A DNA stretch of 64,000 nt from Fluviicola sp043721195 (GCA_043721195.1 JAYSRF010000194.1:1-64000); one strand, 5' to 3'; numbered from the stretch's first letter, positions 52,739-61,975 are shown. Made by a program: numbers and translations. Notes: generated by a model from the sequence alone, not told the origin.

Positions 52739-52919
52739 ACGGACTATTTCTTCGTTTCAGAACTATAAAACCTACAAACCACTCGTAAGGACTATTTCTT
52801 CTTGATCCATAAAACCTAGGAAGTACTCGAACGGACAATTTCTTCTAAAACTCTAGAATCTACTTACTCTTCAAACGGGCTATTTCAGGTAGGATCACAA
52901 AACCTACAAAACATTCAAA
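52737..52919. repeat. Four degenerate ~45-nt tandem repeats
   Basis: Starting at 52737, 52787, 52829 and 52873 the units share ACGGACTATTTCTTC near their start and AAAACCTACAAA near their end, with 42-50 base spacing and increasing drift. They directly follow the pseudouridine synthase stop codon. They are not in an open frame. They could be remnants of a duplicated leader or terminator. Confidence 0.65.
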
Positions 52920-53004
52920 CTAGCAACGTTGTCAGTTCGAGTGCCCGCCGCAAAAGGGTGTATAGAGAACTGGCAACTAATTCCAACAGCGAATGAATTT
53001 AAGC

Positions 53005-53358
53005 TTATTTATCAGTAAGTTCATTTATTCGTAAGTCTTTCTCTTTGAGTAAGCGTTCATAGAGATGAACAACAAAATCAATTTCCGTATTATTATAAAC
53101 CTTAAACTCACCACTATGTTGATTTTCAATGCTATTATTGAAAACGATTCGATCATCAAACGCAAATAAACTGCCTAGCGATAATTGCAATATCTCTGTA
53201 ATTTTCAAAATTTGCTCAAAAGTTGGTGATGTTTCATTGTTTTCTATTCGACTGTACGTTTTTTGCGAGATTCCCAATGAATCAGCCAAAACGTCTTGCG
53301 AATACCCTTTTAGTACTCTAATTTTTCGAATATTATTTGCTAAATCACTGCCTGTCAT
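53005..53358 (-). CDS. Xre-family HTH transcriptional regulator
   Basis: 117 residues. HTH_3 domain at about 5-60: IRKIRVLKGYSQDVLADSLG and SQKTYSRIENNETSPTFEQI. The C-terminal part is short and acidic, with a helical tail that may dimerise. It is divergent from four exported-protein genes, with a 13-bp palindrome between them, so it probably controls that cluster and itself. Confidence 0.9.
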   Translation of the reverse strand: MTGSDLANNIRKIRVLKGYSQDVLADSLGISQKTYSRIENNETSPTFEQILKITEILQLSLGSLFAFDDRIVFNNSIENQHSGEFKVYNNTEIDFVVHLYERLLKEKDLRINELTDK

Positions 53359-53374
53359 TTGTTATAGTTATTTT

Positions 53375-53387
53375 GACTAAATTAGTC
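53375..53387. promoter_or_regulatory. Operator candidate GACTAAATTAGTC
   Basis: A perfect dyad of six-base arms around a central A, 17 bases upstream of the Xre regulator start and within the divergent promoter region. Xre regulators commonly bind such short dyads. The surrounding stretch is very AT-rich. Confidence 0.55.
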
Positions 53388-53458
53388 TTATTTTTTTATT
53401 TTTATTCTGCTATTCTTTTATATTTTCGAAATGTATTTTTCACACTTGAAGAAAAATC

Positions 53459-53479
53459 ACCACCATTTCTCGCGGTGGT
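53459..53479 (+). promoter_or_regulatory. GC-rich leader hairpin
   Basis: ACCACC (53459-53464) pairs with GGTGGT (53474-53479) over a nine-base loop, in the likely 5' leader 26 bases before the ATG 53506. Such GC content stands out against the AT-rich surroundings. It may affect translation. Confidence 0.4.
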
Positions 53480-53505
53480 ATGTGCGGGGCTATTTACTAA
53501 ATACA

Positions 53506-53919
53506 ATGAAAAATAAAATTTTATTAATTGCATCAACTCTTTGGTTTGGTGTGAATTGTTTTGCTGTTCCACCTTTAACAAAAATCAAAGAAGGTGGTGG
53601 TTTATTCGGTTATGAAACTGTTACTGAAATATACGGTGATGGTTCTCATACTATACTTTGCCAGGGAAGGGGTTTTGTTAGATGTAAAGCTTCCATGGGA
53701 CTCACTGTTTTAGGTGATAATGATGAAATTCAATTGACTGACAGCGAAGTTGAGGCGATTGAAAATCAAATTAGCGACAAGGTTAAGTCAAATACTAATT
53801 CTGGGGTCATTAATTTTGATTCACGTGTAATTATAAGTTTCACGTATGATAAATCAAGTAATCGATTGGTTTACACCATGTATTCTATTTCTCAAGCAAT
53901 CGAACATTCAATTATTTAA
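53506..53919 (+). CDS. Unrecognised exported protein A of the 53-56 kb island
   Basis: 137 residues from ATG 53506 with a signal peptide ending at NCFAVPP; an ATG at 53431 would place a basic non-hydrophobic extension before it. Visible are a GGGLFGYETVTEIYGDGSH segment, two cysteines (LCQGRGFVRCKAS) and a strand-rich end (INFDSRVIISFTYD). The following gene is a diverged paralogue with the same GLFGY motif, spaced cysteines and ending. No family recognised. Confidence 0.7.
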   Translation: MKNKILLIASTLWFGVNCFAVPPLTKIKEGGGLFGYETVTEIYGDGSHTILCQGRGFVRCKASMGLTVLGDNDEIQLTDSEVEAIENQISDKVKSNTNSGVINFDSRVIISFTYDKSSNRLVYTMYSISQAIEHSII

Positions 53920-53922
53920 GCT

Positions 53923-54300
53923 ATGAAAAAATATTTAGTTATACTAAGTTTATTGCTGGTTTCCCAGGTATCTTTTGGCGTAGACATTATAGTGAAACAC
54001 AATAAAGGGCTTTTTGGATATGACAGAATTGATGAAACACATGCTGGTGGTAACAATCAATTAAATTGTACTGATCCTGGTACAAAGGGTTGTAAATGGT
54101 CTAGTTTAACAACTAATAATGATGTCTATGAAAACATTTTGAGTAATGTTGATAGATTGATCTACGACGGTCGCGTTTCAACTGGAAATTTTGAGATGGA
54201 TGGCTATTATGTGCAATTTGACTTTGATTTGCGCAGTGATTATTTAATTGTTAAAATCTATACCCATTCAGAAGCTCAAGAAAATGGTTTCATACTTTAA
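53923..54300 (+). CDS. Unrecognised exported protein B (paralogue of A)
   Basis: 125 residues with signal peptide (LVSQVSFG). It shares with protein A the pattern GLFGYDRIDE, the two cysteines in LNCTDPGTKGCKWS, and a C-terminal strand region YVQFDFDLRSDYLIVKIYT. The two are probably beta-sandwich periplasmic proteins. Three bases separate A and B. It overlaps the next gene by 17 bases. Confidence 0.7.
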   Translation: MKKYLVILSLLLVSQVSFGVDIIVKHNKGLFGYDRIDETHAGGNNQLNCTDPGTKGCKWSSLTTNNDVYENILSNVDRLIYDGRVSTGNFEMDGYYVQFDFDLRSDYLIVKIYTHSEAQENGFIL

Positions 54301-55453
54301 AAATTTAGTTTTCCCTGCAATGATAGTATTCATTGTGGGGAAAACTCATTGTCAAAATCAAGTAACTTATGCAGCGACTCCGTTGGAGTTAACTGGAAAT
54401 TTACAAAAGGGATTCATCACCTCCTATTCATCCTCCAACACGGTCTATTTCGTTGATAAATATCCTGGAAAAGAACAACGGGTTCTGTATAGCATTGATC
54501 AACAAAACAAACTAGATTCATCTTCATTTATCAAATCTAAGCACCTTAAAAAATTTAAGACTGAACGGGTGATGTCTTTTGTAGTTAAACAGGATAAACT
54601 TTTAGTTTTAACAAATGGTGCTATTTATCAGTTTTCGAAGACCACCTCCAATAATTGGAAATATGAGGCTTCAACCACGAACAAATATGGATTTTACTCA
54701 ATGCTTGATGTAGGTGAAGAGCTTCTATTAGAAGTTTGCTACCCGTTTCATAATAGCTCTGGAAAAGCTGATAATTTATGGGCAAAGTATGATCTAAAAA
54801 CAAACACCATAACCTCCTTCCATACTCCAGAAATAGACAATTCGTTATTTGCATGCTTCGTTAATTCATGGATTTCTACCTCTAATGGCATTATTGCTCA
54901 TGCAAGTACATCTACTTATCACATTGGATTTTATAATGCTGATTTTAAATTGATTGATTCCATTGTATGTGATAGTGCTTATGTATCCAGTATAGCTCGT
55001 TCAGAAGTCGATCATTTTGATTTAGATTCGAAAGAAGGGGTGTCAGAATTCTCTAGTTTTGACAAAAAAACTTATAGCCGAATACGTAAAATTTTCCTTA
55101 TGGATTCAACGCATTTGGTGGTGTTAATTAGAAAAAAAGAAGTGGAAGATGGGCTAGACAAACTGGATTTTTGGGAAAAAGAACAAGGAAAATGGCATTT
55201 ATCGTCATCACAAAACGTTGACTTAATGTACAAAAAAGGGCAACCATACAATGATTCCATTTTTAGTATGAATGGCTTGTATCAAAATATGCAATCATTA
55301 ACAATTGTAAATCATTCAATCGTTCGTATATTCTGTCCTTTTTATCACCTGAATACGGAGAGTTTTGATAGAAAAAAGGATATAGATGCCAAAATCGGTG
55401 GTAATTCAACAATTAACTATGGAATGGAGAGGTTTACTTTTTTGCTTGATTAG
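54284..55453 (+). CDS. Unrecognised exported protein C
   Basis: 389 residues from ATG 54284 inside the preceding gene; a TTG at 54248 was not used. Signal peptide ends at GKTHCQNQ. The body alternates strands and turns in blocks of about 50 residues (e.g. RVLYSIDQQNKLDS, WAKYDLKTNTITSF), which may be a beta-propeller. There is no T9SS sorting end. No family recognised. Confidence 0.65.
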   Translation: MVSYFKNLVFPAMIVFIVGKTHCQNQVTYAATPLELTGNLQKGFITSYSSSNTVYFVDKYPGKEQRVLYSIDQQNKLDSSSFIKSKHLKKFKTERVMSFVVKQDKLLVLTNGAIYQFSKTTSNNWKYEASTTNKYGFYSMLDVGEELLLEVCYPFHNSSGKADNLWAKYDLKTNTITSFHTPEIDNSLFACFVNSWISTSNGIIAHASTSTYHIGFYNADFKLIDSIVCDSAYVSSIARSEVDHFDLDSKEGVSEFSSFDKKTYSRIRKIFLMDSTHLVVLIRKKEVEDGLDKLDFWEKEQGKWHLSSSQNVDLMYKKGQPYNDSIFSMNGLYQNMQSLTIVNHSIVRIFCPFYHLNTESFDRKKDIDAKIGGNSTINYGMERFTFLLD

Positions 55454-55898
55454 TTTATGTTCTACTAATTTAGTTGCTCAAACTAAGATTCAGTTTAAGG
55501 ATAGCATTGTGTATGATTTGAATGGGACTGCTTCACAAATTGATCAATTGTTTGATACCGATGAAATCATTATTTATATCAATGATGGTTTTTGTATTGG
55601 TTGCATAGAATACCTCATTAAGTGCAAGGTTTCTCAAAACATATTGTTCGGAAAAGTTGATTTTTCAGTTTTAAGTATTTCCCAATACCCAGATCTGTAC
55701 GATTGGAACATGTATTTTATTGACAAAGCAAACGTTTCAATTGATGAAAAAAAATCACTCGTGTTAATTATTAAAAATCAACAAACTGATGCACTAAAAA
55801 TCATTAGTTATACAGAACTTGTAAAATTGAGTGATGATTTTACAAAAAGACCAAAAGACTTTAAAAAAGAGCTGAAAAACTATTTGCTGACCAATTAA
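55419..55898 (+). CDS. Exported protein with a thioredoxin-like CxxC
   Basis: 159 residues from ATG 55419, overlapping gene C by 35 bases. Signal peptide ends at TNLVAQT. A DEIIIYINDGFCIGCIEYLI segment resembles the strand and CxxC turn of thioredoxin-like proteins, with one more cysteine nearby. The partner could be the cysteine pairs of proteins A and B. The fold call is by eye. Confidence 0.6.
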   Translation: MEWRGLLFCLISLCSTNLVAQTKIQFKDSIVYDLNGTASQIDQLFDTDEIIIYINDGFCIGCIEYLIKCKVSQNILFGKVDFSVLSISQYPDLYDWNMYFIDKANVSIDEKKSLVLIIKNQQTDALKIISYTELVKLSDDFTKRPKDFKKELKNYLLTN

Positions 55899-55927
55899 TT
55901 TTTCTTGAAAGCAAGACCTTTGATCAT

Positions 55928-56767
55928 TCAAATTTTTATATTCACCCAACTTACCACTTCTTCCAAAAACAATTCCAATTGCGGATTCGTTCCTTCAAAT
56001 GGGTGTTTTGTATTCAACGTATGAGATGCATTTGGAATGCTGAAAAAAGTTGTTGCAGGATTGTTTGCTTTACTCCACTCAAACAAGGCTTCTCCATGCC
56101 AAATGGGAACCGATTCATCAGCTGGTGCATGAGCAACTAAGATGGGTAATTGCAAAGAGCGCACAATAGGTTCCGGATTGCATTTACCAGAACCAGCACT
56201 TGCTAGTGTTTCTTCCAGGTATTCTTCACCTTGGGGCAAATCTTGATGCGTTCTATTGTTGTGTATGAGCCAAACTTTGTTTGTTTTCCATGCTTCTAGT
56301 ACTTCTTGGGACCGCACATTTAAGGTACTCAGAGCATTTAACAAGATTAAACCGTTCAATGGAATTCGGTTTTCTTCGGCTTCTTTTGCTGCAAAAACAG
56401 TCGCGATTCCGCCCATACTATGCGCCAAAACAAAAACACTTGAATGGTGTTGAAAAGTGATGGCTGTCGTGTGTTTCAAAACAGCAAGCAGGTCTTCTTT
56501 TTCTAATCTTCGGCAATTTTTTGCGTATTTCTCTAAGTCTTCGAACACATCCGAATCGCCTATGATTCCTGAATGGGTATAATTGAATGCGATGGAAGAA
56601 ATCCCTGATTGATGCAAGGCTTGTTGGATATAGGGAAACATTCCGTAATTGTAAAAACCGTTGTGTCCGTTGGCAATAACAACCATTGGCGATTGATCTC
56701 CAGCATTGACATAAATCCCGTTGATTGTACCGTTCTTGGTGTTAAATTGAAGTTGCTCTCGTTGCAT
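55928..56767 (-). CDS. Alpha/beta hydrolase
   Basis: 279 residues. Oxyanion region VIANGHNGFYNYGMFPYI near residue 32, nucleophile elbow VLAHSMGGIATVF (Ser in AHSMGG), acid in HAPADESVPIWHGEA, and catalytic His in NASHTLNTKH. It has no signal peptide, so it is likely cytoplasmic. Substrate cannot be judged; dienelactone-hydrolase or esterase-like. It faces the CxxC gene end-to-end. Confidence 0.88.
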   Translation of the reverse strand: MQREQLQFNTKNGTINGIYVNAGDQSPMVVIANGHNGFYNYGMFPYIQQALHQSGISSIAFNYTHSGIIGDSDVFEDLEKYAKNCRRLEKEDLLAVLKHTTAITFQHHSSVFVLAHSMGGIATVFAAKEAEENRIPLNGLILLNALSTLNVRSQEVLEAWKTNKVWLIHNNRTHQDLPQGEEYLEETLASAGSGKCNPEPIVRSLQLPILVAHAPADESVPIWHGEALFEWSKANNPATTFFSIPNASHTLNTKHPFEGTNPQLELFLEEVVSWVNIKI

Positions 56768-56882
56768 GGTGTTTTTTGTATAAAGCTAAATTGATTTTTT
56801 TTATTTCGATGCTTATTCAGTTAAGGCAAGGAATATTGTTAGAAATAACTAACATTGCCTTTGTAGAACCTATTTATCACTT

Positions 56883-57404
56883 ATGTTTATTTACAAGTCA
56901 GGAAAAGTACTTATTGCTATTGGATTATTGATAGCGGGAATTATTGTTGTCTTTATTCGATTTTACAAAAATAAGGAGTCGAAAAGCAAATTGAAAAAGA
57001 TCCTCAAACGCATTGATGCTGATCCTGAATATGCTAAAAAAATCGCAGCTGATTTAACCTGTTTTATAGGTCGAACTGCATTGGTTGGGGCGGATAAGAT
57101 TCGTATGCTCATCGATCAATTAAAACCAGAAACGCGATTAGGTAAGTACACTATTCATCAGGTACTAAAACTCAATCGATTTGATTTTCTTATTGTAACA
57201 CACTGTGAAGACAATGATTTTGGTCTTACATCAACTGGTCAAATGGATACAATTAAAGAAGTTTATCAAATCAACTTCATTTTGCGAACAAATCCAGCAA
57301 AAGAACAAGAGGAAATTCGCTCACATTACTATTCAAATCATTTGGAAGAAAGACTGCTAAAAGAATTTCCGAAGGCGCTTTTTGAACAATTGAACAAACT
57401 CTAG
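56883..57404 (+). CDS. Hypothetical single-pass membrane protein
   Basis: 173 residues. One membrane segment at about 8-26 (VLIAIGLLIAGIIVVFI) and a basic linker, then a mixed alpha/beta soluble domain (about 50-170). No family recognised. It is convergent with the DUF2279 gene and lies alone on its strand. Confidence 0.6.
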   Translation: MFIYKSGKVLIAIGLLIAGIIVVFIRFYKNKESKSKLKKILKRIDADPEYAKKIAADLTCFIGRTALVGADKIRMLIDQLKPETRLGKYTIHQVLKLNRFDFLIVTHCEDNDFGLTSTGQMDTIKEVYQINFILRTNPAKEQEEIRSHYYSNHLEERLLKEFPKALFEQLNKL

Positions 57405-57413
57405 TTTGAGCAA

Positions 57414-58283
57414 TTACAAAATCCCAACATAACACACGCCTCCACGCCAAAACACCGCTGGCAAAGGAATTCGAATGGTGTTGAGAGGTCTCACCAATTG
57501 TTTGAGCCACCTTCTTTTTATGGGTAATTTCGTCCAATCAATATCAAGTGAAAGTGCGTATTCTTTTTTCGCATGGTAGGTAAATCCATTGATCGTATAG
57601 GCATTGTTGTCGCCTTTCAAAAGCTGGTCTGAACTGTAACCAACAGCAAGTTGAATCCATTTGGGGAAATTGCTTTTAGGAAAAAACAAACTCGGAGACG
57701 CTGTTAACCAATAACTTTGGGCATTGTAATCTTTCAGTAAGCGCTCTGGGAAAGTAGCACCAAGAATTTCTGGTCGCAATGCTGCAAATTCAGAAGGTTT
57801 ATAGCCAAATTTCAAACGAATGCGTTGTTCTTTCCAAAGGAGTTGTTGCGAAACAAACAATACAGATCCAGCGGTATTCGCCGTAACATCAGCCCAAGAA
57901 AAACCCCATTCTTCGCTGAAACCGTCGAGTACTTCAACGGTCATTTGATAACCCCAACTGATGCCACCCGCAAGCCAAGTTGCAGATCGTTCTTTTACTC
58001 CTGACCATTTCCAAGCGGAATATTCCACAGCACAGAATTGATATGCGGCATAGGCATGACCCATTTTATCCATGTTTTGCCAATTCCCTGCGTCGTTGAA
58101 CGTATGAAAACCCGATTTTGGAAAGTCTTTGTACCAGATTTCATTGAGCAAAATCGTACTTCCTCCCCAAATTGCGACATTCGTTCCTCCAACTATCCAT
58201 TTACGATGATTATGGGTACTATCTCGTTGAGAGAAAGCGCCACACCCGACAAACAAAATCACTATGAGAACTATTTGCTTCAC
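57414..58283 (-). CDS. DUF2279 family protein (GTG start)
   Basis: 289 residues beginning GTG; this start is favoured because it gives a complete signal sequence (ILFVGCGAFSQ). DUF2279 hallmarks: KMGHAYAAYQFCAVEYSAWK and SWGYQMTVEVLDGFSEEWGF. Bacteroidetes DUF2279 proteins are exported or inner-membrane associated with unknown role. The Cys in VGCGAF could be a lipobox. Confidence 0.8.
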   Translation of the reverse strand: MKQIVLIVILFVGCGAFSQRDSTHNHRKWIVGGTNVAIWGGSTILLNEIWYKDFPKSGFHTFNDAGNWQNMDKMGHAYAAYQFCAVEYSAWKWSGVKERSATWLAGGISWGYQMTVEVLDGFSEEWGFSWADVTANTAGSVLFVSQQLLWKEQRIRLKFGYKPSEFAALRPEILGATFPERLLKDYNAQSYWLTASPSLFFPKSNFPKWIQLAVGYSSDQLLKGDNNAYTINGFTYHAKKEYALSLDIDWTKLPIKRRWLKQLVRPLNTIRIPLPAVFWRGGVCYVGIL

Positions 58284-58330
58284 TTCACGAATGTACGGAG
58301 AAATTGGAAGTTGAGATTTTAGGAGTTCAA

Positions 58331-59185
58331 TTACTGTTTCACAAATCGTTTTACGGATTCTAATTCCTTGTCTTTGATTGAAACAAAATAAATCCCTGGT
58401 TTTAACGATGCAATTGTCACCTCTTGTAGTTGGTTATTCCAATTGGGAATCTCTAGTTGAATTCTTCCAAACTGATCGAAAACACTTAATGTAGCTTGTT
58501 GTACTTCATCGGCAAATAAAATGTTCAGCACATCGTTTGCAGGGCTTGGAAAGAGTTGAATTCGTCCAAGATTGGTTTCTTTTAATCCAACTTGACAGAC
58601 ATAACAGGCATCAAAAAAGAGTGTGTTTCCCAAGGTTTTTACACCACTTTTATGTTGACACAACATGAAACTATTGATTGGAAGTGATCGCTGGTAGTTA
58701 AATCCTACATTTGGTCCACTGCCCTCAACAAATTTCATGGAATAGGTTAATCCACAGATATTTCCTTCTTCATGCAACCATAAGTGCTTTAACCCATTAA
58801 TTAGCTGCACACTATCTACGGTTGTTGGATATGGAATGTTCGTGTAGTCATATAAATAGAATGTATCGCCAACGGTTAAACTCAGATCCATGATCAAGTA
58901 TTCCTCGTTCCAATTTGGATCATACATCCACGTTTTCCCAGCAACGGTATCTTCTCGGAGAAATCCTAATCCTGCAAGTTCTTGATAGGTTTCCGCATTG
59001 ATGATTGAATCACCAGTAATATGAAATGAATCACTGCAAACAGCATCGCAATAACCATAAAGAATAATATCCCAAGTAGTGTTTTCTGGAATAGAATCAA
59101 AAATACTTTTGTAGTTCTGAGCAGTTCCGTTGTTGGAAAAGAAACAAAAGGCAGAAATAATAGCGAATAAATAGGATTTTGACAT
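58331..59185 (-). CDS. T9SS type A secreted protein, unknown
   Basis: 284 residues with signal peptide (SNNGTAQNY). The body is beta-rich with several cysteines (about residues 45-60 and 155-205). The C-terminal sorting domain begins at LFPSPANDVLNILF, with SFGRIQLE-like strands and KPGIYFVSIKD. No catalytic motif seen. Nearest neighbours on the same strand are the YceI fusion and DUF2279. Confidence 0.82.
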   Translation of the reverse strand: MSKSYLFAIISAFCFFSNNGTAQNYKSIFDSIPENTTWDIILYGYCDAVCSDSFHITGDSIINAETYQELAGLGFLREDTVAGKTWMYDPNWNEEYLIMDLSLTVGDTFYLYDYTNIPYPTTVDSVQLINGLKHLWLHEEGNICGLTYSMKFVEGSGPNVGFNYQRSLPINSFMLCQHKSGVKTLGNTLFFDACYVCQVGLKETNLGRIQLFPSPANDVLNILFADEVQQATLSVFDQFGRIQLEIPNWNNQLQEVTIASLKPGIYFVSIKDKELESVKRFVKQ

Positions 59186-59244
59186 CTTGTAGTTTTCAGC
59201 AAAGCTAAGCCATTTAATAATAACCTCAGTTCGTATAAAGACCT

Positions 59245-60780
59245 TTATTTCCTAAACTCAACTTCAAAGGTCACATTTACTAAATCGCCAATCTTGGCAT
59301 CGCTTTTCATACCAAATTTGGTGCGATCTAAAGTAGCTTTCCCAACCATCACTAAAAAATCCTTGCCTTTATCCGTTCCAGTTGCTGCGAATTTAATTGT
59401 CAAGTCCATGGGTGATTTTTTACCCAATAGCTCAAAATTACCTGACACGCGATAAACATCTCCTTCTTTGACTATTGAAGTAGAAGAAAAGCCCATTTTA
59501 GGAAAACCGATTGCATTCAAATAACTCGCACCAAGAACAGATTTATCTCTCATTGGATCGTATGTTGTCACTTTTGCAGTTGGTATTTCTACCGAAATTT
59601 CCTGTGGTTGACCTTCTGCATTGAGTTTCAATTTCACCTTAAAATCTTGAATTCCACCATTGGTAACTGCTCCTTCTGGTCCTAATTGAAATTCAGTTTT
59701 AGATGCCTCCATTACACTTTTCCAAGACCCAGACATGGAAGGAACAAGTTGAATTGCGGAAACGTCTAATACATCTGGCTCTTGATTCACAACGGCTGTA
59801 GATTCTTCCGTTTTTACCAATCGGGAAACCATTTCTGGCTCTTTTACTGGTTTGAATGCTAGTAATACCGTACTAGAAAATGCGATGATAAACCCAAGGA
59901 ATGGAATGGTTTGCTGAAAATTTCGTGATTTCATGACAAGCAATGTAGCACCAAGTAACACACCAATGTAGGTTGGGATTCCACCAAAATTTTGACTTAT
60001 TTTCCCCATCCAAACACAAGCGAAAATCACCAAAAACGGGAGTAAAACCATCAAAGGCCATTTAAATTTGGTAGCACTTTTTGCCGCATTGACCCAAGAA
60101 ATAGCACCTATTCCAACTAGTAATCCCATGAGGAAATTTCCTCTTAAAAACGAATCATCAACAGTAGGATTTGTTTTCATCAGAAGGAACAAAAAACCCA
60201 AAGAAAGCAATCCAATTCCTTCTTTAATTGCTTGAAATTTCTGGGTAGACAATGCAACAGACAACCAACCAGCAGCAACCAAAATGACACCAAAATACTG
60301 GGCTTGAAACTGAGCGAAAAACACCAAAACAGCTAAATAAAATAGGTTTCCAGCGGTTGCAGCTTTTTGTTGATTCAATCCAGTAAATTTGCTCAGAAAT
60401 GGCGCAATGAGTTGAATGACTAATGGTCCAACTGCACCCAAAAGGGGTAACATCAACACATATCCCGAGAAATCAATTTCAAACCCAAAATAACTCGCTT
60501 TCTGACCAGCAATGATGAATACAAGGGCTGTTGTTAGTAATGCAATCCATTCGCCGTGTTTCTTGAAGAATAAACCAATCAGCATTCCACAACTTACTAT
60601 TCCAGCTAAGACACTTAATACCAAAACTGAAGCATCTCCTTCAGTAAACCCACTATGTGTTGCAGAAATCAAACAAATGGCGATCAAACCAATGAACACC
60701 GTTTGAAAACGTGGCAATTCTTCTGTAAAAAGAGCGAAAAACGCTAGTAAAAGTATGCTAATAGAAAAGATTGGTTCCAT
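59245..60780 (-). CDS. Polytopic membrane protein fused to a YceI domain
   Basis: 511 residues. The first 310 are strongly hydrophobic with about ten to twelve predicted membrane helices (e.g. LLLAFFALFT, LMGLLVGIGAISWV). Residues about 340-511 match YceI: TNGGIQDFKVKLKLNAEGQ, GASYLNAIGFPKMGFSSTSI and KATLDRTKFGMKSDAKIGDL. YceI proteins are normally single-domain periplasmic isoprenoid-binding lipocalins. The membrane half resembles no transporter family I can name. Confidence 0.78.
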   Translation of the reverse strand: MEPIFSISILLLAFFALFTEELPRFQTVFIGLIAICLISATHSGFTEGDASVLVLSVLAGIVSCGMLIGLFFKKHGEWIALLTTALVFIIAGQKASYFGFEIDFSGYVLMLPLLGAVGPLVIQLIAPFLSKFTGLNQQKAATAGNLFYLAVLVFFAQFQAQYFGVILVAAGWLSVALSTQKFQAIKEGIGLLSLGFLFLLMKTNPTVDDSFLRGNFLMGLLVGIGAISWVNAAKSATKFKWPLMVLLPFLVIFACVWMGKISQNFGGIPTYIGVLLGATLLVMKSRNFQQTIPFLGFIIAFSSTVLLAFKPVKEPEMVSRLVKTEESTAVVNQEPDVLDVSAIQLVPSMSGSWKSVMEASKTEFQLGPEGAVTNGGIQDFKVKLKLNAEGQPQEISVEIPTAKVTTYDPMRDKSVLGASYLNAIGFPKMGFSSTSIVKEGDVYRVSGNFELLGKKSPMDLTIKFAATGTDKGKDFLVMVGKATLDRTKFGMKSDAKIGDLVNVTFEVEFRK

Positions 60781-60814
60781 GATTGTTTTTTTACAAACTT
60801 ACAATGAATTTATT

Positions 60815-60824
60815 TACCATGGTA
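60815..60824. promoter_or_regulatory. TACCATGGTA palindrome upstream of YceI fusion
   Basis: A ten-base dyad 35 bases upstream of the YceI-fusion ATG. The same ten bases form the core of the 14-bp palindrome in front of the pirin gene. Confidence 0.35.
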
Positions 60825-60870
60825 TATATAATTAAAGAAAAATATCAACTATACGATTTACAGTCACTTA

Positions 60871-61617
60871 TCAGAATGAATTATTCTTCAACGAAAGTCC
60901 CATCAATTGATGAAAAGCCTCATCAGACAAGTGTTCTTCAAGAATATGTAAATGCTCAATGCGATGACAATCACTGCCAGCGAGGTCTACTAATCCTTCT
61001 TTCACTAATAAAACCCCTTGTTTTTTTACATTCGGACCATAATGTCCCGTTAGTGAATTGAGGTTCAATTGAATCAACACACCTAAGTCGCGCAATCGTT
61101 TTGCCATAGTGGTACTACCATGGTAATACATATAGCGTTCAAAATGTGCAATGACAGGTTGGTAGCCCGATGAAGAAAGTTCAAATATGAATTCCTCTAA
61201 CTGTTTTGGCTCATTTCTGAAAGAACATTCAAAGAGAATATGATTCTTCGCAAACGGCAATAAATCTCCTGATTGAATGCGATTGAAGAGCGTTTCATCA
61301 AAATAATATTCAGCAGAGGCTTCTATTTCAATTGTTAAACCAACTGCTTGAGCCGCTTCTTTTAGTTGTGCTAATTTATCTAGGATAATAGTTGTTGTAT
61401 TGTTGTACATCCCCTGCATCACATGGGGAGTTGTGATCACTTTTCGGTAACCAAGCTCTTGAAATTTACGCAACATACCCAGAGAATGATCCATTGTTTG
61501 AGCACCATCATCAATTCCAGGCAATAAGTGACTGTGTACATCAACTTCCAGTACAGATAAATCAATTGGTTTTCGAGCTGGTTTCGATTGTAAGAAAGAG
61601 AAGATACCCATAATCAT
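60871..61617 (-). CDS. CpsB/YwqE-like PHP-domain tyrosine phosphatase
   Basis: 248 residues. The PHP metal-binding motifs are DVHSHLLPGIDDGAQTM (about 28-44), ITTPHVMQGMYN, IAHFERYMYY and LAGSDCHRIEHL. These manganese-dependent phosphatases dephosphorylate BY-kinases that control capsule or exopolysaccharide export. The nearby rfbB gene supports a polysaccharide locus beginning at the right edge. A TATTTTTG box is 11 bases upstream of its ATG. Confidence 0.9.
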   Translation of the reverse strand: MIMGIFSFLQSKPARKPIDLSVLEVDVHSHLLPGIDDGAQTMDHSLGMLRKFQELGYRKVITTPHVMQGMYNNTTTIILDKLAQLKEAAQAVGLTIEIEASAEYYFDETLFNRIQSGDLLPFAKNHILFECSFRNEPKQLEEFIFELSSSGYQPVIAHFERYMYYHGSTTMAKRLRDLGVLIQLNLNSLTGHYGPNVKKQGVLLVKEGLVDLAGSDCHRIEHLHILEEHLSDEAFHQLMGLSLKNNSF

Positions 61618-61628
61618 GCGATAAGGTA

Positions 61629-61636
61629 CAAAAATA
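61629..61636 (-). promoter_or_regulatory. CpsB-like gene -7 box TATTTTTG
   Basis: On the minus strand TATTTTTG lies 11 bases before the first ATG. No clear -33. Confidence 0.5.
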
Positions 61637-61975
61637 CATGAAACGATGAATTACTAAGTTAACCTTAGTTGTATTTGAAGTTAAATTAGAACAAATAACT
61701 ATAGTTCTAATTATCGCCAGATAAAAAGAAGTGAAAATTGATAGACCCGAGCGTATAATTGGGAAACAGATTCTAAAGAGTGAGGGCGAGTATTGAGGGA
61801 AAAGAGAAATCAATTAAATCAGTACTCCAAACTCACGCTCCAAACTGAAAAGAATGAGAATGAGGCAAAAGAATAGTACAATCACTAGCATGCTTACGCT
61901 ACTCTTTTTGAGGGGCTGCCACTCTATCATTCTCTTTTCATACATCCTACTTTCGTACTACTAGAATCTCTGATT
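61637..61975. other. Intergenic region upstream of a T9SS gene
   Basis: No gene. TTAGAAC (61686-61692) and GTTCTAA (61704-61710) form a seven-pair dyad with an eleven-base centre, a possible binding site in the divergent promoter region. Confidence 0.4.

Noticed and set aside
52737..52919. CRISPR array
   Set aside because: Units are adjacent and degenerate, with no unique spacers and no cas genes.
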